Source of the DNA: Bacteroidia bacterium
GTDB taxonomy: Bacteria; Bacteroidota; Bacteroidia; B-17B0; Aurantibacillaceae
Length of the DNA: 36,113 nt
NCBI GenBank assembly: GCA_020846025.1
Contig: JADLER010000205.1
Coordinates: 1 to 36,113 of the forward strand
Direction: 5' to 3'
A program made the translations under genes and the position numbers. Position 1 is the stretch's first letter. Every line of letters begins with the position of its first letter. The notes beneath the pieces are model-generated. The model searched no databases. It was not told the origin of the DNA and saw only the letters and a list, made by a program, of their open reading frames with translations. Below are positions 26,322 to 33,392 of this stretch, one piece after another.

Positions 26322-26936
26322 ATGAAAAAAGGTTTTTCTTTTGTTGTACTTTTAATCATTTGTGGTTTCTTGTTATCGTTTATAAATACGACGACAAATC
26401 CTGAAATAGCCATTGGTACTTCAATACCTCTTGGAAATGATAAGTTAAAAGATGTTTCAGGGAAACTATTATCCCTAAACGAGATTAAGACTACTAAAGG
26501 ATTACTTGTTATTTTTTCGGCTAATACGTGTCCTTATGTTAAAATGTATGCTGAAAGAATAAAGCTAATAACCGATTATTGTGCTCAAAATAATATTGGT
26601 TGTGTATTAGTTAATAGTAACGAGGATCAAAGAAAAGATGATGATAGTTTTGATGAGATGATTAAATTCTCAAAAGAAAATAAAATAACTTGTGCACATA
26701 TTATTGATGTGTCTTCTAAAATGGCTGATGCTTTTGGAGCCACAAAAACGCCTCAATGTTTTTTATTTAATCAAAAGGAATTAGTGTATAAAGGCACAAT
26801 AGATGATAATATTAGAGATGCTAATGAAGTTAAAGCAGCCTATTTAAAAAATGCCATTGATGCCTTGTTAAAAAAAGAAAAACCCAGTGTGCAAGAAACA
26901 AAAGCCATAGGTTGCATGATTAAACGAGTTGAATAG
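26322..26936 (+). CDS. Exported redoxin (AhpC/TSA-like) protein with single CPYV cysteine
   Basis: 204 residues with an N-terminal hydrophobic segment (FVVLLIICGFLLSF) that acts as a signal peptide or membrane anchor. The thioredoxin-like domain reads GLLVIFSANTCPYVKMY (Cys70 in CPYV), VLVNSNEDQRKDDDSFDEM, ACHIIDVSSKMADAFGATKTPQCFLFN and the cis-Pro in KTPQC. There is no second Cys in a CxxC position, so it is more like a peroxiredoxin-type or one-Cys redoxin than a thioredoxin. It precedes the Crp/Fnr gene and a hairpin terminator lies between them, so it is probably a separate transcript. Periplasmic thiol or peroxide chemistry is inferred. Confidence 0.78.
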   Translation: MKKGFSFVVLLIICGFLLSFINTTTNPEIAIGTSIPLGNDKLKDVSGKLLSLNEIKTTKGLLVIFSANTCPYVKMYAERIKLITDYCAQNNIGCVLVNSNEDQRKDDDSFDEMIKFSKENKITCAHIIDVSSKMADAFGATKTPQCFLFNQKELVYKGTIDDNIRDANEVKAAYLKNAIDALLKKEKPSVQETKAIGCMIKRVE

Positions 26937-26965
26937 GATATGAGTTTGATGTGTTTTGTATTTCA

Positions 26966-26990
26966 AGCTGTTTAAATAACAGCTATTTTT
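26966..26990 (+). terminator. Intrinsic terminator after the redoxin gene
   Basis: AGCTGTT at 26966-26972 and AACAGCT at 26978-26984 form a perfect 7-bp stem with a 5-base loop, followed by ATTTTTATT. It sits 30 bases after the redoxin stop and before the Crp/Fnr gene. Confidence 0.6.
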
Positions 26991-26998
26991 ATTATATT

Positions 26999-27016
26999 GT
27001 GAAAATATAATTTCAC
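26999..27016. promoter_or_regulatory. Palindrome directly upstream of the Crp/Fnr-type regulator gene
   Basis: GTGAAAATATAATTTCAC is a near-perfect dyad with outer arms GTGAAA and TTTCAC that pair exactly. It ends 9 bases before the ATG at 27026. It could be an autoregulatory operator. The spacing differs from a classic CRP box (TGTGA-N6-TCACA), so the protein that binds it is not known. Confidence 0.4.
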
Positions 27017-27025
27017 TTAAGCAAC

Positions 27026-27676
27026 ATGGTAACTTATAATAATAATTTAGCTGATAAATTTTCTTCTGTATTTGAACCAGAATTATTAAAAGAAATGGAA
27101 GCTAAATCCAAAATTCTTTTTGTAAAAGAAGGCGAACTAATTATTGATATAGGTAGAACAGTAACTACAATCCCTTTGTTACTTAGTGGAGTTCTTAAAG
27201 TAAGTAGGGTAGATGAAAATGGCAAAGAATTATTATTGTATTATGTAAGTGCTCATCAGAGTTGCGCCATGACATTTACTTGTTGTATGCAACAATATCC
27301 AAGTGAGGTGAGAGCAATAGCCGAGAGTGATGTTGAACTTATTGCAATTCCAATAGGGGTGATGGATGAATGGCTTATGAAATATCCAACTTGGAAAAGT
27401 TTTGTGATGCGAACAGTAAGAAACCGATTTAACGAATTGCTAAACACCATTGATCAATTAGCCTTTCAAAAATTAGATGAGCGATTAGTTAATTATCTTG
27501 TAGATAAATCAAAAGCAACTGGAAGCACTATCATCAATTTATCGCACGAAGAAATAGCACTTGATATGGCCTCATCGCGAGAAGTGATTTCAAGGCTATT
27601 GAAAAAACTAGAAAATGAAGGGATGGTGTTATTATATCGTAATCAGATAAAACTTTTAAAAACTATATTTTCATAG
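27026..27676 (+). CDS. Crp/Fnr-family transcriptional regulator
   Basis: 216 residues. An N-terminal cupin-like sensor (residues 15-115: ILFVKEGELIIDIGRTVTTIPLLLSGVLKVSRVDENGKELLLYYVSAHQSCAMTFTCC) is followed by a dimer helix (about 120-150) and a Crp-type winged helix (NLSHEEIALDMASSREVISRLLKKLENEGMV). There is no N-terminal Fnr Fe-S cysteine cluster and no obvious cAMP-binding RS motif. Three cysteines cluster at 80, 86 and 87 in the sensor domain; a thiol or persulfide signal is possible but is my inference. The next genes downstream form a sulfur/thiol operon with a dyad 60 bases upstream of its first start. Confidence 0.88.
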   Translation: MVTYNNNLADKFSSVFEPELLKEMEAKSKILFVKEGELIIDIGRTVTTIPLLLSGVLKVSRVDENGKELLLYYVSAHQSCAMTFTCCMQQYPSEVRAIAESDVELIAIPIGVMDEWLMKYPTWKSFVMRTVRNRFNELLNTIDQLAFQKLDERLVNYLVDKSKATGSTIINLSHEEIALDMASSREVISRLLKKLENEGMVLLYRNQIKLLKTIFS

Positions 27677-27720
27677 TAGTAGTTATTCTTAATCTACTTT
27701 CAATTTAATAAAAACAGATT

Positions 27721-27734
27721 GTGACAAATGTTAC
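27721..27734. promoter_or_regulatory. Crp/Fnr-type operator in front of the sulfur/thiol operon
   Basis: GTGACAAATGTTAC has dyad form GTNACA-NN-TGTNAC. A -7-like element GATCTTTG (27757-27764, one mismatch to TAnnTTTG) follows. If transcription starts about 6 bases after that element, the dyad centre (27727.5) lies close to -42, the class-II activator position of Crp-family proteins. The adjacent Crp/Fnr gene is the obvious candidate to bind it. This is a pattern inference. Confidence 0.5.
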
Positions 27735-27793
27735 TGTCTAGATTCTTTTTCTTACCGATCTTTGTATCAAGATAAACAATAAGATTAAGTTAT

Positions 27794-28000
27794 ATGAAAA
27801 AGAATATTGGCACATTAGATAAAATAATAAGATTGGGGCTGGCATTTGTAATTGCAATACTTTATTTTTTAAATGTTATTTCTGGAGCTATGGCTTTATC
27901 TCTTGGAATTTTAGCTGTAGTTTTTATAGCAACAAGTATGTTGAGTTTTTGTCCTTTGTACCTCCCTTTTGGAATTTCTACTAGAAAAAATAAATCTTAA
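27794..28000 (+). CDS. DUF2892 family small membrane protein
   Basis: 68 residues with two hydrophobic segments. MKKNIGTLDKIIRLGLAFVIAILYFLN is the family opening (N-x-G-x-x-D-R/K-x-x-R), and FCPLYLPFGISTRK closes it. It resembles the membrane half of YgaP, which in other bacteria is fused to a rhodanese. The same unit here contains separate rhodanese genes, so the pair may substitute for a YgaP-type fusion. First gene of the operon. Confidence 0.85.
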   Translation: MKKNIGTLDKIIRLGLAFVIAILYFLNVISGAMALSLGILAVVFIATSMLSFCPLYLPFGISTRKNKS

Positions 28001-28012
28001 AAATTAATGATT

Positions 28013-28474
28013 ATGAAACACGAAATTGAAACACAATGGATGGGAAAAATGCAATTTAATGCATTAGTAAATGGTCATACGATTATTATGGATACACCTG
28101 AACGAGTAGGAGGTGAAGATAATGGCTCAATTCCTAAACCGTTTATGCTTACGGCACTTTCTGGATGCACGGGTATGGATGTGGTGGCTTTATTAAGAAA
28201 ACAAGGTAAGCAATTGCGTAATTTTAATTTAAAAGTAAGCGGAGAAATTAGTAAACAGGCTCCTATTGAATATGTAGCAGCTCATATTGTGTATGAGTTA
28301 GAAGGTAATAGTGAAGATGAAAAAGCAGCTTTAGAAGCAGTTACAAATTCTCAAGAAAAAATATGTGGTGTGAGTCACATGTTTAAAAAGATTATGCCTG
28401 TAACCTGGCAAGTTATCTATAATGGACATGAAATTTTTAATAATTCAACACAAACAATAGCATTACCTAATTGA
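28013..28474 (+). CDS. OsmC/Ohr-family thiol peroxidase-like protein
   Basis: 153 residues from the second ATG at 28013 (MKHEIETQW); a frame start at 28007 adds only two residues. OsmC marks: IPKPFMLTALSGCTGMDVVALLRKQG (Cys52) and SQEKICGVSHMFKK (Cys118), the paired redox cysteines. The family reduces organic hydroperoxides or acts on thiols and persulfides in the cytoplasm. No export signal is present. It is the second gene of the thiol operon; the next start overlaps its stop (TGATG). Confidence 0.9.
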   Translation: MKHEIETQWMGKMQFNALVNGHTIIMDTPERVGGEDNGSIPKPFMLTALSGCTGMDVVALLRKQGKQLRNFNLKVSGEISKQAPIEYVAAHIVYELEGNSEDEKAALEAVTNSQEKICGVSHMFKKIMPVTWQVIYNGHEIFNNSTQTIALPN

Positions 28475-28698
28475 TGAAATCATTTATTATAAAATATAAA
28501 TTAGCGCTACTCGGATTAGTTATTGGTGCTATTGCAGGATATGCCTATTATTATTTTGTAGGATGTGCTAGTGGAACATGTGCCATTACTTCAAATCCAT
28601 ATATTAGTACTGTGTACGGCGCATTTATGGGATTTTTATTATTAACTAGTTTTAAATCAGATGTACCAAAAAAAATAAATCAAGAAAATGAAAAATAA
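28474..28698 (+). CDS. DUF6132-like small membrane protein with GCASGTC motif
   Basis: 74 residues. The ATG at 28474 shares one base with the OsmC stop; a TTG one codon earlier is in frame but not needed. One or two hydrophobic helices surround FVGCASGTCAITSNPYISTVYGAFMGFLLL. The two cysteines in GCASGTC and the ITSNPYIS motif are the family hallmarks I associate with DUF6132; function is not known to me. It overlaps the next gene by 11 bases. The Cys motif recalls the rhodanese loop of its neighbours, so a role in sulfane-sulfur handling at the membrane is possible. Confidence 0.78.
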   Translation: MKSFIIKYKLALLGLVIGAIAGYAYYYFVGCASGTCAITSNPYISTVYGAFMGFLLLTSFKSDVPKKINQENEK

Positions 28699-28951
28699 CA
28701 AAATAACAATTATTGATGTAAGAACTCGCGATGAGTATAGAGGAGGTCATGTTGTAGGTAGTATCAATATACCACTACAAGAAATTCAATCTCGTGTTGA
28801 TGAAATTAAGAAACTAGAACAACCAATTTTATTATGTTGTGCTAGTGGCGGAAGAAGTGGGCAAGCAACTGCTTATTTGCAAAGCCTAGGGGTAGATTGT
28901 GAAAACGCAGGTAGTTGGCTAGATGTAAATTATAGAATAAATGAAAATTAA
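28688..28951 (+). CDS. Single-domain rhodanese (sulfurtransferase)
   Basis: 87 residues. ITIIDVRTRDEYRGGHVVGSINIPL is the typical rhodanese opening, and the active loop CASGGRSG holds the catalytic Cys51 (persulfide carrier). The protein is short for a rhodanese (usual about 100), with a compact C-terminal end, GSWLDVNYRINEN, but the loop is intact. It lies in the cytoplasm. It overlaps the DUF6132 stop and is followed by a second rhodanese after 22 bases. Confidence 0.88.
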   Translation: MKNNKITIIDVRTRDEYRGGHVVGSINIPLQEIQSRVDEIKKLEQPILLCCASGGRSGQATAYLQSLGVDCENAGSWLDVNYRINEN

Positions 28952-28973
28952 CCTTTTAATAAATAAATAAATA

Positions 28974-29288
28974 ATGATACAGTTAATTAAAAATTTATTT
29001 GGCTTAGGTCCAAAAGTAGATTATAAAGAAATAGTAAAAAATGGTGGATTAATCATTGATGTAAGAACGCCATCTGAATATCAAGGTGGGCACATTAAAG
29101 GTTCGTATAATATTCCATTGCAACAACTTTCTCAAAATCTTTCAAAATTAAGAAAAGATAAGGTGATTATAACCTGTTGTGCTTCGGGTATGCGTAGTGC
29201 TTCTGCCAAGAGTATTTTAAAAGCAAATGGTTATAAAGAAGTGCATAACGGTGGAGGTTGGATGAGTTTAAAAAGTAAATTATCTTAA
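28974..29288 (+). CDS. Second single-domain rhodanese
   Basis: 104 residues. GLIIDVRTPSEYQGGHIKGSYNIPLQQL and the active loop CASGMRSAS (Cys69), then ANGYKEVHNGGGWMSL. The N-terminal IQLIKNLFGLGPKVDYKEIVKNG is a leader seen in several Bacteroidota rhodaneses. No export signal. It differs from the upstream rhodanese in the loop (GMR against GGR) and in the longer N-terminus, so they are probably not redundant copies. Confidence 0.9.
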   Translation: MIQLIKNLFGLGPKVDYKEIVKNGGLIIDVRTPSEYQGGHIKGSYNIPLQQLSQNLSKLRKDKVIITCCASGMRSASAKSILKANGYKEVHNGGGWMSLKSKLS

Positions 29289-29299
29289 TGGTATAAATT

Positions 29300-29548
29300 A
29301 TGAAAGAGAGAATTTTAACTGGCTGGAATTATATGAGAGTTTTATATCTCATACTAGGTATTGTTGTTATTATACAAAGTATAATTCAAAGAGAATGGTT
29401 GGGGATATTACTTGGCTTATACCTCACTTCAATGGGGGTTTTTGCCTTTGGATGTGCATCTGGAAATTGTTATGGAGGAACTTGTGATACAACTTCTCAA
29501 AAGTCAATAAATCGTGCAAAAGAAATAACGGATAAAGATGTAAAATAA
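29300..29548 (+). CDS. Small Cys-rich membrane protein
   Basis: 82 residues with two hydrophobic segments ([15 protein letters not shown] and [16 protein letters not shown]) then [15 protein letters not shown] near residues 51-65, with three cysteines. The GCASGxC core matches the one in the DUF6132 protein two genes upstream. No family name is recalled with certainty. Its place between rhodaneses and thioredoxin suggests a thiol or sulfur role at the membrane; this is inferred from context. Confidence 0.7.
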   Translation: MKERILTGWNYMRVLYLILGIVVIIQSIIQREWLGILLGLYLTSMGVFAFGCASGNCYGGTCDTTSQKSINRAKEITDKDVK

Positions 29549-29549
29549 A

Positions 29550-29864
29550 ATGAGTATGACAGATAAACCTAAAACATTTTCTGAACTTATAGCTGGAAAC
29601 AAACCAGTTTTGATTGATTTCTTTGCAGAATGGTGTGGCCCATGCAAGATGATGGCACCTATACTGGAAGAGTTAAAAAATAAAATAGGAGATAATGCCA
29701 CCATTATAAAAATTGATGTAGACAAAAATCCCATGATCGCATCTGCATATAAAATACAAGGTGTTCCAGCTCTTTTGCTTTTTAAGAACAATGAAGTGAA
29801 ATGGAGGCAGGCTGGCGTAGTATCCGCTCAACAGTTATTACAAGTTATAAACCAATATTTATAA
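29550..29864 (+). CDS. Thioredoxin
   Basis: 104 residues with the classic motif [15 protein letters not shown] (Cys29, Cys32), [24 protein letters not shown] (cis-Pro in GVPA), and [11 protein letters not shown]. Cytoplasmic, no signal peptide. It starts 1 base after the previous stop. It could reduce the rhodanese or OsmC cysteines or the lipoprotein encoded next. The cellular general thioredoxin is often elsewhere, so this may be operon-specific. Confidence 0.95.
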   Translation: MSMTDKPKTFSELIAGNKPVLIDFFAEWCGPCKMMAPILEELKNKIGDNATIIKIDVDKNPMIASAYKIQGVPALLLFKNNEVKWRQAGVVSAQQLLQVINQYL

Positions 29865-29875
29865 AATTTGAAACG

Positions 29876-30607
29876 ATGAAACAATTATTTTTTATTACCA
29901 CAAGTGTTATGCTATTTGTCTTATTTATGAGCTGTGGTAGCAACACAGCCAATGGACAGTTTAATCTTTCGGCTATTGAATTTTCTGAAAAAATTAATCA
30001 AATGCCAGATGCTCCAATCATTGATGTGAGAACTCCTGAAGAATTTGAAAAGGGGCATTTACAAAATGCCAAGAATTTTAATTGGAATGGCAATAATTTT
30101 GAAAATGAAATTTCTACATTAGATAAATCTAAGCCAGTATTTGTTTATTGTTTAAGTGGAGGTAGAAGTTCATCAGCTACAAATTATATGCGTTCTAACG
30201 GTTTTACTCAAGTTTATGAACTAAGTGGCGGTATTATGAAATGGCGTGGAGCCGATTTGCCCGAAACCACTGAAACTGTGGCGCAATCATCTTCTAAAGT
30301 TAAGGCTGATGAGCTAACTATTGATAAATTTAATGAGTTAATTAAATCAGAGAAAATAGTTTTAGTAGATTTTTATGCTGATTGGTGCGCACCTTGTAAA
30401 AAAATGAAACCTTACTTAGAAGAAATATCTAAAGAAATGGCAGATAAAGTAGAAGTAATTCGAATTAATGCCGATGATAACCAGCAGCTTTGTAAGGATT
30501 TAAAGATTGATGCATTGCCTGTACTTCAAATATATAAAAATAAAGCATTAACATGGAATCATTCTGGCTACATAGCAAAGGAAGGTGTTGTAACACAATT
30601 ACAATAA
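29876..30607 (+). CDS. Lipoprotein fusing a rhodanese domain to a thioredoxin domain
   Basis: 243 residues from the ATG at 29876, chosen because it gives a lipoprotein signal LFVLFMSC with lipid Cys20. A longer frame from 29801 overlaps the thioredoxin gene and lacks a signal. Residues about 30-128: rhodanese (PIIDVRTPEEFEKGHL, active loop CLSGGRSSS with Cys92, then SGGIMKWRGADLP). Residues about 145-243: thioredoxin (VLVDFYADWCAPCKKM, Cys171/174, INADDNQQLCKDLKIDALPVLQIY). The two domains on one anchored chain suggest a persulfide is formed on Cys92 and reduced by the CxxC next to it, in the periplasm. The tail ends TQLQ. A terminator-like hairpin follows at 30628. Confidence 0.9.
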   Translation: MKQLFFITTSVMLFVLFMSCGSNTANGQFNLSAIEFSEKINQMPDAPIIDVRTPEEFEKGHLQNAKNFNWNGNNFENEISTLDKSKPVFVYCLSGGRSSSATNYMRSNGFTQVYELSGGIMKWRGADLPETTETVAQSSSKVKADELTIDKFNELIKSEKIVLVDFYADWCAPCKKMKPYLEEISKEMADKVEVIRINADDNQQLCKDLKIDALPVLQIYKNKALTWNHSGYIAKEGVVTQLQ

Positions 30608-30627
30608 ATGTATGAGATGAGAATGTA

Positions 30628-30660
30628 AAGGGTTGTCTTAAAAGGGGGAAGGCAACCCTT
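30628..30660. terminator. Hairpin between convergent thiol-operon and mnmD genes
   Basis: AAGGGTTGTC (30628-30637) and GGCAACCCTT (30651-30660) form a 10-bp stem with one G-T pair and a 13-base loop. The plus-side tail has only scattered T (ATGTTTGTTTAA), so efficiency is uncertain; it may serve both strands. Confidence 0.5.
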
Positions 30661-31342
30661 ATGTTTGTTTAATGGCAAGTGTCATTTCTCTTTTGTTTGC
30701 AAAACCAGGCAAAGCTTTTACAATAAATCCAGCTGATTTTAGATGTCGTTTCATCTGACCTTGAGCACAATAGGTAACTAATTTGCCTGATGATTTAAGC
30801 ATTGAATTCATACTTAAAAAAATACTTTCTGTCCATAACTCCGGTTGTTCTCTTGGCGAAAAAGCATCATAATAAATAACATCGGCTTTAATTGGTATTT
30901 TAAAATTTTCAATTTGCTGCCAATATTTAGTTAAGTTAAAATGAGGCAACACTGCTTGAGTTTGATTCCATTCTTGAAGATGAATTTTTCTGAACAACTC
31001 ATCCAATTCAGTATCATCTTTAAAATAATTCAGTTCATCTATTATTTCATTTGAAATAGGATAATACTCTACTGCATGATAATTTATAGTTATAGGTGTT
31101 TTAAGTACCTCACGAATGGTTAAAAGCGTATTTAATCCAGTGCCAAAGCCAATTTCTAAAATAGTTATTTCTGTTTGTTCTGTATTTAATAAAGGTTTTA
31201 ATCCTTGCTCAATGAAAACATGTTTGCTTTCTTCAATTGCTCCAAATATCGAATGAAATGAGGTGTTAAACTGTTCACTAAATAATGAATTTGACCCATC
31301 ATGTGTTTTTAAAAGTCTGATTTGATGAAAATTCATATTCAA
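30659..31342 (-). CDS. mnmD: tRNA (mnm5s2U34)-methyltransferase MnmD
   Basis: 227 residues, the size of stand-alone MnmD (the MnmC2 domain without the FAD oxidase). It methylates the aminomethyl group of 5-aminomethyl-2-thiouridine at wobble U34 with SAM. SAM motif LEIGFGTGLNTLL (about 62-74), the acidic VEYYPI at about 91, and YYDAFSPREQPELWTESIF (Asp159), the family-specific catalytic loop, are all present, followed by LVTYCAQGQMKRHLKSAGF and the KRE tail. It is downstream of the helicase gene with 6 bases between, so they are probably one transcript. The stop overlaps the hairpin above. Confidence 0.93.
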   Translation of the reverse strand: MNMNFHQIRLLKTHDGSNSLFSEQFNTSFHSIFGAIEESKHVFIEQGLKPLLNTEQTEITILEIGFGTGLNTLLTIREVLKTPITINYHAVEYYPISNEIIDELNYFKDDTELDELFRKIHLQEWNQTQAVLPHFNLTKYWQQIENFKIPIKADVIYYDAFSPREQPELWTESIFLSMNSMLKSSGKLVTYCAQGQMKRHLKSAGFIVKALPGFANKREMTLAIKQT

Positions 31343-31348
31343 ATTATT

Positions 31349-33286
31349 TTAAACTTCGTATTGAAATTCCCAAGCAGATTTGTAATAACGAAGATTTTCT
31401 GTGTACTCGATTAACGATTTATAAAATGGATGATTACCAATAGTTGCTGTATCCATAATAATAACTAATTTCTTTTTGGCTCTTGTCAGTGCAACATTCA
31501 TGCGTCTTATATCCGATAAGAAACCAATTTCGGATTGCGAATTACTCCTTACTAATGAAATATAAATCACATCTCTTTCTTCTCCTTGAAAACCATCAAT
31601 GGTTTTTACGTCAAGTTCATTGATTAGATATTTAGATTTATCGAAGGATAGCGATATTTCTTTTAATAATTCAATTTGTTCTTTGTAAGGCGAAATAATT
31701 CCAATATCTAAGCGTTGTGTTTCATTAGCATTTTGGTATTGTCGCATTAAAAGTTCTAAGTGTTTAAAAACAAGTTCCGCTTCGCCTTTATTTGATAAAC
31801 TTAATGTTTCAGGATTTTGATATTCATCAAAACTACAGCCTGCTGTATCAATTAATTCAATGGGATTGGAAAGTATATCATAATTTTCATCGAGTGATAA
31901 TAAAGCATTTTTAACACTCACATCGGCTTCTAATTCATTATTATAAAAATACGAGTTACTGAATTGCATGATGTGCTCATGCATACGGTATTGACGATTT
32001 AAAAGCGAAGATATGTTTTGGTGTTTTGTTAATCGGTCTAAAATGGTTTGATCTAAGCCTTCTTGTTTTGCCTTTATGCTTTTTACAACAGGTGGTAACT
32101 GAAAATGATCGCCACTAAAAATAACTCGATTACATTTTAATAAGGGTATCCAAGTCATTGCTTCTAAAGCTTGCGAAGCTTCATCAAAAAACAGGGTGTT
32201 AAAATGTTTTTTTTGTAATACTTTGTGGTTTGAGGTAACAGGTGTACAACATATCACTTGTGTTTTTTCTATCAGTGAAGAAATAATATATTCCTCTAGT
32301 AATTTAGATTCTTTGATACAGTTTTTAGCCTCTGAGTAATATAGGGCACGTTGTTTAGCATCTTCTTTACCAAATACTCGTTTGTATTTTCCAGCCATTC
32401 TAAAATACTCTTCGGCATTTTTACGAAGATTTTTTATGTCTTTGTAATGCTCATGTTCTTGAATACTTCCATCAATAGTTGTACGTTGTAAATCTTCAGA
32501 TACCCGAGCTGGATGCCCCACTCTTAACACCTGAATACCTTGTTCTAATAGTTTTTCGGTAATTAAATCTACGGCGGTATTGGTGGGGGCACACACAAGC
32601 ACTTGGCTTTCGGATTGTAAAACTAAACGAATAGCTTGTACAATTGTTGTTGTTTTTCCTGTTCCTGGAGGGCCGTGTACAACGGCTATGTCTTTTGTAG
32701 ATAGAATATGTTGAACGGCTTTGTTTTGCGAAATATTTAAAGGTGGAATAACTAAGGATTGGTTATTATTTTCGAAACTAGCAGATAAATTACCTTCTAT
32801 AATTTCTCGTAATTCGCTAACACGATTGTGCTTAGCTGCAATTACCACGTCTAATGCTTTTTGCATTTCAAGGTAACTGTTGTCGTCAAATTGTACGTTA
32901 ATTCCTAATTTGCCTTCATAACACCAATCGGGTAACTCATCAGTATGCATTATAATTTTTAGCCTGTTTTTTCCCGATTGTTTAATAGTTCCTGTAATTT
33001 CTATAGTTTCATCCGTGTTTTTAGTAGAAAATAAACTAATGTTTTTGCCTGTACTCATTTGATGAGGTGTATCAAGTTGAGATGTGCGCTCAATCTCTAA
33101 GTGCACATAATCGGCATAACCAATTTCGTTATTTAAAATTTGAATAGGATACCATGTTACGCCATTCTTTTTTCGTTGCTCAATATTTGCTTTTAAAAAT
33201 TGTGCTTTGTATTGTAGATAATCTTCTTCTTGTTCAATAAGCAAAAGTTCCTTTAATTTTTTTAACCGATTTATACTTTGTTCCAT
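31349..33286 (-). CDS. SF1 UPF1-like DNA/RNA helicase (IGHMBP2/SMUBP-2 type)
   Basis: 645 residues, no signal peptide. An N-terminal OB-like region (about 40-120, ending KQSGKNRLKIIMHTDELP) precedes motor domains with Walker A GPPGTGKTTT (205-214), motif Ia (VCAPTNTAVDLI), motif II FFDEASQA, motif III (IFSGDHFQLPP), motif IV-V (KTIDGFQGEERDVIYISLVRS) and motif VI (RRMNVALTRAKKKLVI). This is the UPF1/Dna2/IGHMBP2 branch of SF1, which is common as a single protein in Bacteroidota. Its role is not settled; it works on nucleic acid in the cytoplasm. It is the first gene of a unit with mnmD. Confidence 0.92.
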   Translation of the reverse strand: MEQSINRLKKLKELLLIEQEEDYLQYKAQFLKANIEQRKKNGVTWYPIQILNNEIGYADYVHLEIERTSQLDTPHQMSTGKNISLFSTKNTDETIEITGTIKQSGKNRLKIIMHTDELPDWCYEGKLGINVQFDDNSYLEMQKALDVVIAAKHNRVSELREIIEGNLSASFENNNQSLVIPPLNISQNKAVQHILSTKDIAVVHGPPGTGKTTTIVQAIRLVLQSESQVLVCAPTNTAVDLITEKLLEQGIQVLRVGHPARVSEDLQRTTIDGSIQEHEHYKDIKNLRKNAEEYFRMAGKYKRVFGKEDAKQRALYYSEAKNCIKESKLLEEYIISSLIEKTQVICCTPVTSNHKVLQKKHFNTLFFDEASQALEAMTWIPLLKCNRVIFSGDHFQLPPVVKSIKAKQEGLDQTILDRLTKHQNISSLLNRQYRMHEHIMQFSNSYFYNNELEADVSVKNALLSLDENYDILSNPIELIDTAGCSFDEYQNPETLSLSNKGEAELVFKHLELLMRQYQNANETQRLDIGIISPYKEQIELLKEISLSFDKSKYLINELDVKTIDGFQGEERDVIYISLVRSNSQSEIGFLSDIRRMNVALTRAKKKLVIIMDTATIGNHPFYKSLIEYTENLRYYKSAWEFQYEV

Positions 33287-33392
33287 TGAAATTTTGTTGC
33301 TTAAAATTAGTAAAAAATAAAGTATCTGCTTAAATAAATTATTTTAATGCTGGTTTCATTTTTTTTTACATTAGTACTCAAATTATATTTAT

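Noticed and set aside
26207-26404. 65-residue frame overlapping the redoxin start
   Set aside because: It lacks a signal or family motif and conflicts with the better supported redoxin start at 26322.
29801-29875. Extension of the rhodanese-thioredoxin lipoprotein into the thioredoxin gene
   Set aside because: It overlaps a thioredoxin coding end in another frame and gives no lipoprotein signal.
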